Assembly: GCA_021787335.1 (NCBI GenBank)
Contig: JAJYMC010000065.1
Span: forward strand, 122,414-186,413
Direction of reading: 5' to 3'
Source: Bacillota bacterium
GTDB taxonomy: Bacteria; Bacillota; Sulfobacillia; JAJYWN01; JAJZPE01
DNA: 64,000 nucleotides
This document shows, piece after piece, positions 8,859-18,434 of this stretch. The position numbers were made by a program, and so were the translations under genes. Position 1 is the stretch's first letter. Every line of letters starts with the position of its first letter. The notes under the pieces are model-generated. The model had not been told where the DNA came from and did not search any database. It saw nothing but the letters and a program-made list of their open reading frames with translations.

Positions 8859-10010
8859 TTGAGGATCGGCATGACCTGTTACCCGTCAGCCGGGGGGAGT
8901 GGCGTGGTCGCCACGGAACTCGGCCGTCAGCTGGAGCGACGAGGCCACGTCATCCACTTCATCAGCTACGATCAACCCTTCCGGTTGCACGACTTCACCC
9001 GCAACGTGTCCTACCATCAGGTGGAGGTGCCCACCTACCCTCTGTTCAAGTACCCGCCGTACCTTCTGGCCCTGGCCAACAAGATGGCCGAGGTGGCCCT
9101 CTACGAGCAGCTCGACATCCTCCACGTCCACTACGCCATCCCCCACGCCGCCAGCGCCTATCTGGCCCGTCAGATGCTCGCCTCGCGGAACAAGGGGCGG
9201 GCTCGACGCCTTCGTTTTGTGACCACCCTGCACGGGACCGACATCACCCTGGTCGGCTCGGAGCCGTCCTTCTCCGAGATGGTCGCCTTCACCATCAACC
9301 AGTCCGACGGGGTCACGGCGGTGTCCGAGTCGCTGCGCCTGGAGACCATGGAGACCTTCAGCCTGACCCGTGAGATAGTGACCATCCCGAACTTCATCGA
9401 CCCCGACGAATACCGCCGCGAGGCGTCGCCCGAGGATCGGCGGGCGCTGGCGGACGACGACGAGAAGCTCATCCTACACGTCTCGAACTTTCGCCCGGTG
9501 AAGCGAGTGGACGCCGTCGTCCAGATCTTCGCGCGGGTGGCGCGGGAGATCAAGGCGCGGCTGCTGATGGTCGGGGACGGTCCCGACCTGCCCTTGGCCC
9601 GCCGCGAGGCGGAGCGGCTGGGGGTCGCCGACCGGGTCACCTTCCTCGGCCAACAGGAAGAGGTGGCCGGGCTCTTTTCGGTGGCCGACCTCCTCCTGCT
9701 GCCCTCAGAAAAGGAGAGCTTCGGGCTGGTCGCCCTGGAGGCCATGGCTTGCGGCGTGCCGGTCATCGCCTCGCGGGTCGGCGGTCTCCCGGAGGTCGTC
9801 GGGGACAAACAGGCGGGGTTCCTCTATCCGCCGGAGCGGGTCGACCGGATGGCGAAGAAGGCGGCCCAACTCCTCCGCGATGAGTCCAAGCACCGGAAGG
9901 CGGCCATCGCCGCCAGGCGGCGGGCCATCGGTCAGTTCAGCGCCAGCCGCATCGTGCCACAGTATGAAGAGTTCTACCGGCGCGTCCTGGCGCGTCCCCC
10001 GGAGGTCTGA
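8859..10010 (+). CDS. bshA: N-acetyl-alpha-D-glucosaminyl L-malate synthase BshA
   Basis: 383 residues, a GT-B fold glycosyltransferase of family 4. The N-terminus MRIGMTCYPSAGGSGVVATE and the segment HVHYAIPHAASAYLARQM are characteristic of BshA. The C-terminal donor domain has the E-x7-E type motif (PSEKESFGLVALEAMACGVP). The enzyme joins UDP-GlcNAc and L-malate, the first step of bacillithiol synthesis. The start is TTG at 8859, decided by GGGGAGGG 8 bases upstream. The ribosome site of the next gene (GGAGG at 10001-10005) lies inside the last codons of this one, so bshB1-bshA-rimO are probably one operon. Confidence 0.95.
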   Translation: MRIGMTCYPSAGGSGVVATELGRQLERRGHVIHFISYDQPFRLHDFTRNVSYHQVEVPTYPLFKYPPYLLALANKMAEVALYEQLDILHVHYAIPHAASAYLARQMLASRNKGRARRLRFVTTLHGTDITLVGSEPSFSEMVAFTINQSDGVTAVSESLRLETMETFSLTREIVTIPNFIDPDEYRREASPEDRRALADDDEKLILHVSNFRPVKRVDAVVQIFARVAREIKARLLMVGDGPDLPLARREAERLGVADRVTFLGQQEEVAGLFSVADLLLLPSEKESFGLVALEAMACGVPVIASRVGGLPEVVGDKQAGFLYPPERVDRMAKKAAQLLRDESKHRKAAIAARRRAIGQFSASRIVPQYEEFYRRVLARPPEV

Positions 10011-10011
10011 C

Positions 10012-11378
<1,367 letters not shown>

Positions 11379-11382
<4 letters not shown>

Positions 11383-11876
11383 TCAAGTTAAGGACGATGG
11401 CCGCCGCTTTCTTGATGAATGACGGTGAATTCTTGCTGATGAAGAGGTCGGCCGGCCGAGTACTGTCGCCCGGCCTTTGGGCGGGCGTCGGAGGTCATTT
11501 CGAGCCCGCCGAGCTCAATCACCCGCAGGCGGCCTGCCTGCGAGAAGTGCTCGAGGAGACCGGGATCAGTGAAAAAGACATCTCGGATCTCGGATTGAAA
11601 TACATCACTCTGCGCCGAAAGGCAGACGAGATCCGCGTCCAGTACATCTTCTTCGGCGATTCATCGGTAAGAGACGTGATTCAGACCGATGAAGGCGAGT
11701 TGCGCTGGATAAGCGAGAGTGACCTCCTCAACCGTGAGTTGTCCTTCGCGACCAGGTCCTTCCTCGAGCACTACCTAGAAGTCGGACGCAAGATCGATAC
11801 AATCATGGTCGGAACAATCGATGCCGTTGACGGTAGTCCGGTGATTCACTGGGATCCATTGAGAGATTGGGAATGA
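11379..11876 (+). CDS. Nudix hydrolase
   Basis: 165 residues from ATG 11379, which shares ATGA with the rimO stop. The Nudix signature is recognisable as GHFEPAE...REVLEETGI, but nine residues rather than the usual seven lie between the first Glu and the Arg, so the loop is two residues longer than the standard GX5EX7REUXEEXGU. Nudix enzymes hydrolyse nucleoside diphosphates linked to another moiety; the substrate cannot be read from sequence. Codon third positions are visibly less G+C-rich than in rimO (for example TTGAAATACATCACTCTG), which may indicate a more recent acquisition or weak selection. A terminator follows directly. Confidence 0.85.
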
Positions 11877-11885
11877 AAGTCTGCG

Positions 11886-11915
11886 GCCCGGCTCTGGGAT
11901 GAGCCGGGCTGTTTG
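11886..11915 (+). terminator. Rho-independent terminator after the Nudix gene
   Basis: GCCCGGCTC (11886-11894) pairs with GAGCCGGGC (11901-11909) around a 6-base loop, followed by TGTTTGGTT. The T-run is short, so efficiency is uncertain. Confidence 0.65.
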
Positions 11916-11952
11916 GTTAATGATGGCCCTCGTTAAGCTGGCCTTATTGTGC

Positions 11953-11977
11953 TATACTCGGATGTTGAACTAACATC
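11953..11977 (+). promoter_or_regulatory. Possible -10 element and adjoining small palindrome
   Basis: TATACT at 11953-11958 is a good -10 hexamer, but I cannot find a convincing -35 at 16-18 bases. Directly after it GATGTT (11961-11966) and AACATC (11972-11977) form an inverted repeat with a 5-base centre at the likely transcription start. This position suits a repressor operator. It precedes the membrane protein/FtsH-like pair by about 90 bases. Confidence 0.35.
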
Positions 11978-12063
11978 GGCGCCGTGTGACCACGCTTGCA
12001 TTCAGACGCGGATGGCGATGTTGTTGATGCCATCAGAACGATGAGCAGGAGGAGGCGAGGCCG

Positions 12064-12618
12064 TTGGATTTCAAAGGCATGCGCTGGCAGGTTGCCGTTC
12101 TATCGCTCCTCGCCGTTCTGGCTGTGCTCTTCGGCGGCTACTTCGTCTATCATCAACTTGGCCTCGACCGCCCCTTGGTCAAGGCCTTGAAGGCTGACCC
12201 CGCGGTGCAGTCCGTGCGCGTGGACGACGGCTCGCAGGGCCGTGTGATCAAGGTGGCTCTGAACCGCGTTGACAACCTCCAGACCGTCTACGAGCGCTTG
12301 GAGCAGACCACCGACCGCTACCTCAAGGACGGAAGCTACGAGCTCAAGGTGACCGACCATCGCGACCCGTTGCTTCAGGAGACCTACGACCGGATGAGCT
12401 TCCTGGTCGAAGAGGCGTTGGTCCGCGGCAACTACGAGGACATGTACGCCGGCCTGCAGAAGCAGGCGGCCGACCGCGGCCTCGACGTCTTCAAGGTGTA
12501 CGTCGGGGCGCACGACGTCTTCCTGCAACTCGGCAAGGGCACTGACTATCTGTATGCCGTGGTCCCGCGCGGTTCGGTCGCGACGGCCTCGGCCACTGCG
12601 GGGGGTGCGGGCCGGTGA
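12064..12618 (+). CDS. Single-pass membrane protein paired with the FtsH-like protease
   Basis: 184 residues from TTG 12064, chosen because GGAGGAGG lies 8 bases upstream. Residues 7-29 are a single hydrophobic segment (WQVAVLSLLAVLAVLFGGYFVY); the remainder is a soluble alpha/beta-looking domain that should lie outside if the N-terminus is inside. I do not recognise a named family. The stop overlaps the GTG start of the FtsH-like gene (GTGA), so the two are translationally coupled. FtsH normally has an extracytoplasmic domain between two membrane helices; the partner here has almost none, so this protein could supply it in trans. That is inference. Confidence 0.75.
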   Translation: MDFKGMRWQVAVLSLLAVLAVLFGGYFVYHQLGLDRPLVKALKADPAVQSVRVDDGSQGRVIKVALNRVDNLQTVYERLEQTTDRYLKDGSYELKVTDHRDPLLQETYDRMSFLVEEALVRGNYEDMYAGLQKQAADRGLDVFKVYVGAHDVFLQLGKGTDYLYAVVPRGSVATASATAGGAGR

Positions 12619-14105
12619 AACGCGAGATCATCCTGGGCGCGGCCGCCGCGGCCCTCATCTTCCTGCTCTTTCTCGGCTACAACATCCTGCCCGTCCTCTT
12701 CCTGGGCGCCTTGGTCTTCGTCCTGGCTCAGAACGGCGGGCTGCGCGGGTTCCAGCGGCGCTTCGTGGCCGTCGGGGCTCCGGTTGCTTCGGCGGCCGTC
12801 ACCTTCAGCGACATCGGCGGCCAGCCGACGGCGAAGAAGGAACTCGTCGAGGCCCTCGACTTCATCGTCCACCGCGAGACCATCAGCAAGATGGGCATCC
12901 GTCCGCTCAAGGGCATCCTCCTGACCGGGCCTCCGGGGACGGGCAAGACCCTCCTGGCCAAGGCGGCCGCGAACTACACCGATTCAGTCTTCCTCTCGTC
13001 GTCGGGCTCGGAGTTCATCGAGGTCTACGCCGGGGTCGGGGCTCAGCGCATCCGGCAGCTGTTCACCCAGGCCAGGGAGAGCGCGGCCAAGGAGGGGAAG
13101 GGGACGGCGATCATCTTCATCGATGAGATCGAAGTCCTCGGCGGGAAGCGCGGGCAGCACACCAGCCACCTCGAGTACGATCAGACCCTCAACCAGCTCC
13201 TCGTGGAGATGGATGGACTGACGGCGGACGATTCAACGAAGCTCCTCCTCATCGGGGCGACCAACCGGTTCGACCTCCTCGACTCGGCCCTTCTGCGGCC
13301 GGGGCGGTTCGACCGGATCGTCAACGTCGACCTGCCGGACCGCGAGGGCCGGCTGCAGATCCTTCGCCTGCACGCGCGGAACAAGCCGATGGATGACTCC
13401 GTCGACCTCGAGAAGCTGGCCCAGGAGACCTTCGGTTTCTCCGGAGCCCACCTCGAGAGCCTGACCAACGAGGCGGCCATCCTGGCCCTGAGGGAGAATG
13501 CCGAGAAGGTCCTCCAGCGTCACCTGGAGGAAGCCATCGATAAGGTGATCATGGGGGAGAAGCTCGAGCGCCGGCCGACCGACGAGGAACGCCGGCGGGT
13601 GGCGTGTCATGAGACCGGCCACGCCCTGGTGGCGGAGGACGTCCGCCCGGGTTCGGTCTCGACCATCAGCGTGACGTCGCGCGGCGGCAGCCTCGGGCAC
13701 GTCAGGCATACCCCCGAGGATGACTTCTACCTGTCAACGCGGGACTACCTCGAGGGGCAGATCCGGATCGCCCTCGCCGGCGCCGTCGCCGAGGAACTCA
13801 TCTTCGGCAGCCGGAGCACCGGCTCAGTCAACGACCTCGAGCAGGCCGTCGAGAGCGCCCGGCGGATCATCCGGGCCGGCCTGTCCGACCTTGGCATCGT
13901 CGCTACCGACACTCTCCCCGAGCGCACCGAGCACCGAGCGGTGAACGTCATCATCCGTCAGCAGGAGGACAAAGTGCGCGAGTTCCTCGGCGGGCATCGG
14001 GCCATCCTCGTGGAGGCCTCGACCGTCGTCCTCGAGCGGGAGACGCTCGACGGCGACCAGCTGCGAGGACTCCTGTTCGGGACCGAAGAGGTCCGCACCG
14101 CTTGA
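12615..14105 (+). CDS. FtsH-like membrane AAA+ zinc metalloprotease lacking the external domain
   Basis: 496 residues. Two membrane helices (about 5-21 and 25-38) are separated by only a few residues, so the external domain of classical FtsH is missing. The AAA domain has Walker A GPPGTGKT, Walker B IIFIDEIEVLGG and the second region of homology ending RPGRFDR. The peptidase domain has HETGH (zinc ligands and catalytic Glu) and the third-ligand region SVNDLEQAVESARR. The pore loop reads EVYAGVG where FtsH has MFVG, so the aromatic is a Tyr. It is a diverged FtsH paralogue that should degrade membrane or soluble proteins; its substrates are unknown. Coupled to the membrane protein upstream and followed by a terminator. 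Confidence 0.88.
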   Translation: MKREIILGAAAAALIFLLFLGYNILPVLFLGALVFVLAQNGGLRGFQRRFVAVGAPVASAAVTFSDIGGQPTAKKELVEALDFIVHRETISKMGIRPLKGILLTGPPGTGKTLLAKAAANYTDSVFLSSSGSEFIEVYAGVGAQRIRQLFTQARESAAKEGKGTAIIFIDEIEVLGGKRGQHTSHLEYDQTLNQLLVEMDGLTADDSTKLLLIGATNRFDLLDSALLRPGRFDRIVNVDLPDREGRLQILRLHARNKPMDDSVDLEKLAQETFGFSGAHLESLTNEAAILALRENAEKVLQRHLEEAIDKVIMGEKLERRPTDEERRRVACHETGHALVAEDVRPGSVSTISVTSRGGSLGHVRHTPEDDFYLSTRDYLEGQIRIALAGAVAEELIFGSRSTGSVNDLEQAVESARRIIRAGLSDLGIVATDTLPERTEHRAVNVIIRQQEDKVREFLGGHRAILVEASTVVLERETLDGDQLRGLLFGTEEVRTA

Positions 14106-14121
14106 TAAGACCGTCAGACGA

Positions 14122-14152
14122 GCCCTCGGGCCTTTGCCCGGGGGCTTCTTTG
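14122..14152 (+). terminator. Rho-independent terminator after the FtsH-like gene
   Basis: GCCCTCGGGC (14122-14131) pairs with GCCCGGGGGC (14136-14145) with one G-U pair and a CTTT loop, followed by TTCTTTGT. Confidence 0.8.
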
Positions 14153-14295
14153 TATCGCCGTCGCCGGCCGGGGCGGGCCCCATGGGTCGCCGGCCGCCGC
14201 TCGGGTCAGACTGTGGTGGAGGGATTGACGGCCCACCGCCGAATCTGTCGGAGGACCCCATCGGCCCGGCTTGAAGAAGCCGCGGCCCGGAAAGG

Positions 14296-15609
14296 ATGGC
14301 GACCCCGGTGCCAACGGTCGAAGTGATCTCGGTCGGAACGGAGCTCTTGCTCGGTCAGATCCTCAACACCCACGGGCAGTATCTCGGACGCGAGTTGGCC
14401 GCCCTTGGCCTCGACCTCTACTACCAGACCTCGGTCGGCGACAACCGCGCCCGCGTCATTCAGGCTTTCGCCCGGGCATGGGAACGGTCCGACGTGGTCA
14501 TCCTGACCGGCGGGCTCGGCCCCACGGATGATGACCTGACCAAGGAGGCCGTCGCCGGTTTTCTCGGGCTCGAATTGATCGAGGACGCGGCCTCACGGCG
14601 TTGGCTCGATAAGTTCTTCGCCCGCCGAGGACGGCGGATGACCCCGAACAACCTGAAGCAGGCCACGCTGCCCCAGGGGGCCAAGGCCCTGCCGAACCCC
14701 AACGGGACGGCACCCGGCGTGCTGCTGGAGACGGGCGGCAAGGCCGCCATCATGCTTCCCGGGCCTCCGGCCGAACTGCTGCCGATGTTCGCCGACCACG
14801 TCCGCCCGTATCTCATCGAGCGCTGGGGCGGCGGTCGGACGGTCATCGTCTCCCGGGTGCTCCGGCTATGCGGCATCGGCGAATCCGACGCCGAGACGAG
14901 GGTCAAGGACATCCTCACCCGCCAGGGCAACCCGACCATCGCCCCGCTGGCCTCGGGGGGCGAGGTGACCTTCCGGCTGACGGCCAAGGCGACCACGCCG
15001 GCGGAAGGATCGGTCCTCCTGGACCAGGCTGAGGCGGAGATGCGTGGGCGCCTTGGTCAGCACATCTACGGCCTCGACCAGCAGACACTGAGCGATGTCG
15101 TCGGCGACCAGATGACCCGGGCCAGCCTGACCATCGCTCTGGCCGAGTCGTGCACCGGCGGGCTCATCGGGCACCAGTTGACCCAGCGCCCGGGCAGTTC
15201 GGACTACTTCCGCCTGGGCGTGATCGCCTACGCCAACGAGGCCAAGACGGCCGCGCTCGGCGTGCCGGCCGAGGTCATCCGTGACCACGGCGCGGTGAGC
15301 GAGGAGACGGCACTGGCCATGGCCCTGGGTGTCCGGCGCGTGGCCGGGACGGACATGGCCCTGGCGACGACGGGCATCGCCGGACCCGGGGGCGGAACCC
15401 CGGACAAGCCGGTCGGGCTGGTGTACGGCGCCCTCGTTTGGCCGGGCGGCGAGGACGTCCGACGCTGGGACTTCATCGGCGGACGCCAGCACATCAAGGA
15501 GCGGGCGGCCTTCGCCGCCTTGACGATGCTGTGGGACCACCTGAAGGGCCTGCGGCAGACCGGCGGGGTCGCCGGGAAGGATGGGACGGGGGCCGGCGCA
15601 GGAGTTTGA
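14296..15609 (+). CDS. cinA: CinA: competence/damage-inducible protein, nicotinamide-nucleotide amidase
   Basis: 437 residues with two domains. The N-terminal MoeA-like domain (about 1-170) begins VEVISVGTELLLGQILNTH and contains VILTGGLGPTDDDLT; the C-terminal PncC domain contains LAESCTGGLIGHQLTQRPGSS and ALATTGIAGPGGGTPDKPVG. The family has ADP-ribose/CoA pyrophosphatase and NMN deamidase activities. The classical order cinA-thpR-recA-recX follows. ATG 14296 directly abuts GGAAAGG, which is too close for a ribosome site, so the in-frame GTG at 14308 may be the real start. Confidence 0.95.
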   Translation: MATPVPTVEVISVGTELLLGQILNTHGQYLGRELAALGLDLYYQTSVGDNRARVIQAFARAWERSDVVILTGGLGPTDDDLTKEAVAGFLGLELIEDAASRRWLDKFFARRGRRMTPNNLKQATLPQGAKALPNPNGTAPGVLLETGGKAAIMLPGPPAELLPMFADHVRPYLIERWGGGRTVIVSRVLRLCGIGESDAETRVKDILTRQGNPTIAPLASGGEVTFRLTAKATTPAEGSVLLDQAEAEMRGRLGQHIYGLDQQTLSDVVGDQMTRASLTIALAESCTGGLIGHQLTQRPGSSDYFRLGVIAYANEAKTAALGVPAEVIRDHGAVSEETALAMALGVRRVAGTDMALATTGIAGPGGGTPDKPVGLVYGALVWPGGEDVRRWDFIGGRQHIKERAAFAALTMLWDHLKGLRQTGGVAGKDGTGAGAGV

Positions 15610-15648
15610 GCGAGCCCGTCGAAGCAGGCAGAAAGGGGTTTTGACGGG

Positions 15649-16230
15649 ATGTCTGAAGCTTCCTGGCGTCTTTTCGTGGCCGTCCATCTGCCGTCGGATC
15701 TCGTCTCCGGCGTGACGCGGGTCCAGACTCAGCTCAGCCGGTCCCGGGCCGACGTGAAGTGGGTCGAGGAGGAGAACCTCCACCTGACCCTCAAGTTCCT
15801 GGGTGAGCTGCCCGAAGGCCGGGCGCTGGACGTTCGTGAGGCTCTGGGCTCCGTCGCCGGGGTCGCTCCCTTCCAGGTGTCCCTGCGAGGCGTGGGGGCT
15901 TTCCCCGGGCACGGTGGCCCGAAGGTGGTCTGGGTCGGGCTGTCCGAAGGAGCCTCGGAGTTCGTCCGCCTCGCCGGTGCCGTCGATCAGGCACTGGCCG
16001 CCCGGGGCTTCGCCGCGGAAAGGCGTCCGGCCTCCCCGCACCTGACCATCGGTCGCGTGCGCGGGGCATCCAACCTGGAGGCCCTGCGGCGCGGGATGGA
16101 CGAGGTCGGGCCGGTCGCCCTTGGCTCCTTCGAATGCCGGGAGGTGCGCCTCTACCGGAGCGTCCTGGGGGCTGGGGGGCCGGTCTACACGGCCCTGGAG
16201 ACCATCCCGCTAAAACCATCCCAGGTCTGA
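15649..16230 (+). CDS. thpR: RNA 2',3'-cyclic phosphodiesterase (2H family)
   Basis: 193 residues. The two catalytic HxT/Sx motifs of the 2H phosphoesterase fold are HLTLKFLG (about residue 46) and HLTIGRVRG (about 132). The opening WRLFVAVHLPSDL matches the LigT/ThpR family, which opens 2',3'-cyclic phosphate ends of RNA in the cytoplasm. ATG 15649 is preceded by AAAGGGG. It lies 40 bases after cinA and upstream of recA. Confidence 0.92.
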   Translation: MSEASWRLFVAVHLPSDLVSGVTRVQTQLSRSRADVKWVEEENLHLTLKFLGELPEGRALDVREALGSVAGVAPFQVSLRGVGAFPGHGGPKVVWVGLSEGASEFVRLAGAVDQALAARGFAAERRPASPHLTIGRVRGASNLEALRRGMDEVGPVALGSFECREVRLYRSVLGAGGPVYTALETIPLKPSQV

Positions 16231-16231
16231 G

Positions 16232-16278
16232 GGACGACGCGATTCGTCCTTGTCACCCACCGGTCGACATGGTATACT
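16232..16278 (+). promoter_or_regulatory. recA promoter with adjacent inverted repeat
   Basis: TTGTCA (16250-16255) and TATACT (16273-16278) are separated by exactly 17 bases, a strong sigma-A-type promoter 65 bases upstream of recA. Immediately before the -35 a perfect inverted repeat GGACGA-N6-TCGTCC occupies 16232-16249. I find no good CGAAC-N4-GTTCG box here, unlike the lexA, yneA-like and mrfA promoters. The repeat could be an operator or a weak terminator of thpR. Confidence 0.75.
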
Positions 16279-16343
16279 TTTAGCCGGCAGGAAGATATTC
16301 CCAAACGGCGGCCGTTCCGCCGCCGGAGGAGGAAGCACGTCCA

Positions 16344-17372
16344 ATGGATAAGCAAAAGGCCCTCGACGCGGCCCTGGCCCAGATCGAGAAGCAGTTCGGC
16401 AAGGGGTCGATCATGAAGCTCGGTGAGGCCTCGGCGAGGATGACGGTCGAAGTCATCCCGACCGGGGCGCTGTCGCTCGACGTGGCCCTCGGCGTCGGCG
16501 GACTACCCCGTGGCCGAGTGGCCGAGATCTTCGGGCCGGAGTCCTCGGGCAAGACGACGGTGGCCCTCCATCTGGTGGCCGAGGCCCAGAAGACGGGCGG
16601 CGTGGCTGCCTTCATCGACGCCGAGCACGCCCTCGACCCGCTCTACGCGAAGAACCTCGGGGTCGACGTGGACAACCTCCTCATCTCCCAGCCGGACACC
16701 GGCGAGCAGGCCCTGGAAATCGCCGAGGCCCTCGTGCGGTCGGGGGCCGTCGACATCGTCGTCGTCGACTCGGTGGCCGCCCTCGTCCCCCGGGCCGAGA
16801 TCGAGGGGGAAATGGGGGACTCTCATGTCGGCCTGCAGGCCCGCCTGATGTCACAGGCCCTCCGGAAGTTGACCGGGGCCATCTCCAAATCCAAGACCTC
16901 GGCGGTCTTCATCAACCAGATAAGGGAGAAGGTCGGGGTCATGTTCGGCAACCCCGAGGTCACCCCGGGCGGACGGGCCCTCAAGTTCTATGCTTCCGTG
17001 CGGCTCGACGTACGCAAGATCGAGACCCTCAAGCAAGGCAACGACGTCGTCGGAACGCGGGTCCGGGTGAAGGTGGTCAAGAACAAGGTGGCCCCGCCGT
17101 TCAAACAGGCTGAGTTCGACCTGATGTACGGCCAGGGCATCTCCCGCGAGGGGAGCATCGTCGACATGGCCACGGAGCTTGGCATCATCGTCAAGAGCGG
17201 GGCTTGGTACTCGTATGGCGAGAGCCGTCTTGGACAAGGCCGTGAGAACACTCGCGATTTCCTGAAGCAGAACCCGGCCGTCTGCGCCGAAATCGAGGCC
17301 AAGGTCCGCGAAGGCCTCGTCCGCGGTTCGGTGAAGGCCGTCGGGGCGGCCGATGACGACGCCGGTGAGTGA
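16344..17372 (+). CDS. recA: Recombinase RecA
   Basis: 342 residues, full length. Walker A is GPESSGKTT, and [53 protein letters not shown] and [33 protein letters not shown] are the expected conserved stretches. RecA forms the ATP-dependent strand-exchange filament and acts as co-protease for LexA self-cleavage. ATG 16344 is preceded by GGAGGAGG. recX follows 12 bases after the stop, and lexA is in the same window at 51 kb. Confidence 0.99.
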   Translation: MDKQKALDAALAQIEKQFGKGSIMKLGEASARMTVEVIPTGALSLDVALGVGGLPRGRVAEIFGPESSGKTTVALHLVAEAQKTGGVAAFIDAEHALDPLYAKNLGVDVDNLLISQPDTGEQALEIAEALVRSGAVDIVVVDSVAALVPRAEIEGEMGDSHVGLQARLMSQALRKLTGAISKSKTSAVFINQIREKVGVMFGNPEVTPGGRALKFYASVRLDVRKIETLKQGNDVVGTRVRVKVVKNKVAPPFKQAEFDLMYGQGISREGSIVDMATELGIIVKSGAWYSYGESRLGQGRENTRDFLKQNPAVCAEIEAKVREGLVRGSVKAVGAADDDAGE

Positions 17373-17384
17373 GTTCGAACGACC

Positions 17385-18062
17385 ATGTTCGTGGTGACGG
17401 GGTTCGAACCTGACCGCTCACGGCGCGGGCGGATCCTGATTCTGTCTGAGGCCGGGCCCATCGCCTCGGTCCAACGCCGGGCGTTGAAGCCGCTCGGCCT
17501 TCGGGAAGGCGCGGACGTCGATGCGGAAGAGCTCGCCGTCCGTATCGGCGAGGCCGAGAAAGAAGCTGCCCACGCCGTGGCCCTGGATCTCCTGAGCAAG
17601 CAGGATTACAGCGTCGCGGAGGTCAAACGACGCCTGACGGCCCGCGGGTTCCCGGACGACATGGCCAAGGCCGAGTGCGGCCGACTGGTCGCGGCCGGGT
17701 TGCTCGATGATGGGCGCCTGGCGCGTGGTTACGTCGATGCCCGCCTGGCGGCGCGGCCGTCGGGGAAGCGGTTGCTCCAAGCGGAACTCGCCCGGCGGGG
17801 TCTTGACCGGAACGCCATTCAGGCGGCTCTGGCCGCGGCGCCGCGCGGCGGCTCGACCGAAGAGCTGGAGCTGGCCCGTCGGGCTGCCGACGAGCGGCTG
17901 CGCCGGCGGCCGGCGACCGACGACCGGGACGTCCTTCAGCGAGAACACCGCCTCCTCGTCGACTTCCTGCTCCGGCGGGGATTCGGTTATCAGACGGCTG
18001 AGCGGGCGGCTCGGGAGGCGCTGCGTCCCCGCGGGTTCGACCATTCCGAGAGGTCCGACTGA
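17385..18062 (+). CDS. recX: RecA regulator RecX
   Basis: 225 residues. The family consists of tandem three-helix repeats, seen here as ALDLLSKQDYSVAEVKRRLTARGF, CGRLVAAGLLDDGRLARGYVDAR and the C-terminal LVDFLLRRGFGYQTAERAAREAL. RecX binds RecA filaments and modulates their activity. Twelve bases separate it from recA, so the two are cotranscribed. The first ~50 residues (FVVTGFEPDRSRRGRILILS) form a beta-rich N-terminal extension often found in Firmicute RecX. Confidence 0.93.
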   Translation: MFVVTGFEPDRSRRGRILILSEAGPIASVQRRALKPLGLREGADVDAEELAVRIGEAEKEAAHAVALDLLSKQDYSVAEVKRRLTARGFPDDMAKAECGRLVAAGLLDDGRLARGYVDARLAARPSGKRLLQAELARRGLDRNAIQAALAAAPRGGSTEELELARRAADERLRRRPATDDRDVLQREHRLLVDFLLRRGFGYQTAERAAREALRPRGFDHSERSD

Positions 18063-18120
18063 GGGGGCGCGGGTGGGCTGATACCCAGGCCACGGGCCTA
18101 ATTGACGGAAAAATTTCAAC

Positions 18121-18149
18121 TTGACATAGACCTGGAAAAAGTTTAAAAT
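18121..18149 (+). promoter_or_regulatory. Consensus promoter for the RNA upstream of rny
   Basis: TTGACA (18121-18126), 17 bases, TAAAAT (18144-18149): one of the best sigma-A-type promoters in the window. Expected transcription start is about 18155-18157 (GGG). Confidence 0.8.
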
Positions 18150-18155
18150 CAAGTG

Positions 18156-18350
18156 GGACAAGGCTTAGGCGTAAGCACCACTTTTACATAGATTCCAGTT
18201 GACTTGCGAGCGACCGGAGCGGTGCTTGATGTTTTGTCAGTCGCAGTGGCGGGCAAAAACACGGGTTCACGTATTGCCGGGCCGTTCCAGGCATGGTCAG
18301 CCGGTGGTGTACGCGTCCAAAAAGCCGATTCCCATCGGCTTTTTTGTTTT
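18156..18350 (+). ncRNA. Unassigned structured RNA of about 195 nt, or an attenuating leader of rny
   Basis: The interval between recX and rny has a consensus promoter and ends in a strong terminator, with no protein frame I can support. Pairings visible by eye: GACAA (18157-18161) with TTGTC (18234-18238) and AAGCACC (18173-18179) with GGTGCTT (18221-18227) make one long arm with internal loops; GGCAA (18252-18256) with TTGCC (18274-18278) makes a second hairpin. I compared it mentally with common riboswitches, T-box, SRP and RNase P signatures and found no match; 6S RNA cannot be excluded. No second good promoter for rny is seen after the terminator, so control of rny by attenuation is an alternative. 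Confidence 0.5.
18319..18350 (+). terminator. Strong Rho-independent terminator between recX and rny
   Basis: AAAAGCCGAT (18319 onward, core 18323-18329) pairs with ATCGGCTTTT (18334-18344) around a TCCC loop, followed by TTTTTGTTTT. I see no obvious upstream sequence complementary to the 5' arm that would act as an anti-terminator. Confidence 0.85.
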
Positions 18351-18434
18351 CCGGGAAGCTGAAGAGAAGACTGTAACGTCCCGCCCCATATCAGGGGCAC
18401 CGTCACACTTCGAACTGGAGGAGGTGTACTTGAG

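Noticed and set aside
16300-16325. AACGGC-G-GCCGTT palindrome before recA as an SOS box
   Set aside because: The half-sites do not match GAAC/GTTC at four-base spacing; it is a G+C-rich coincidence or leader hairpin next to the ribosome site.
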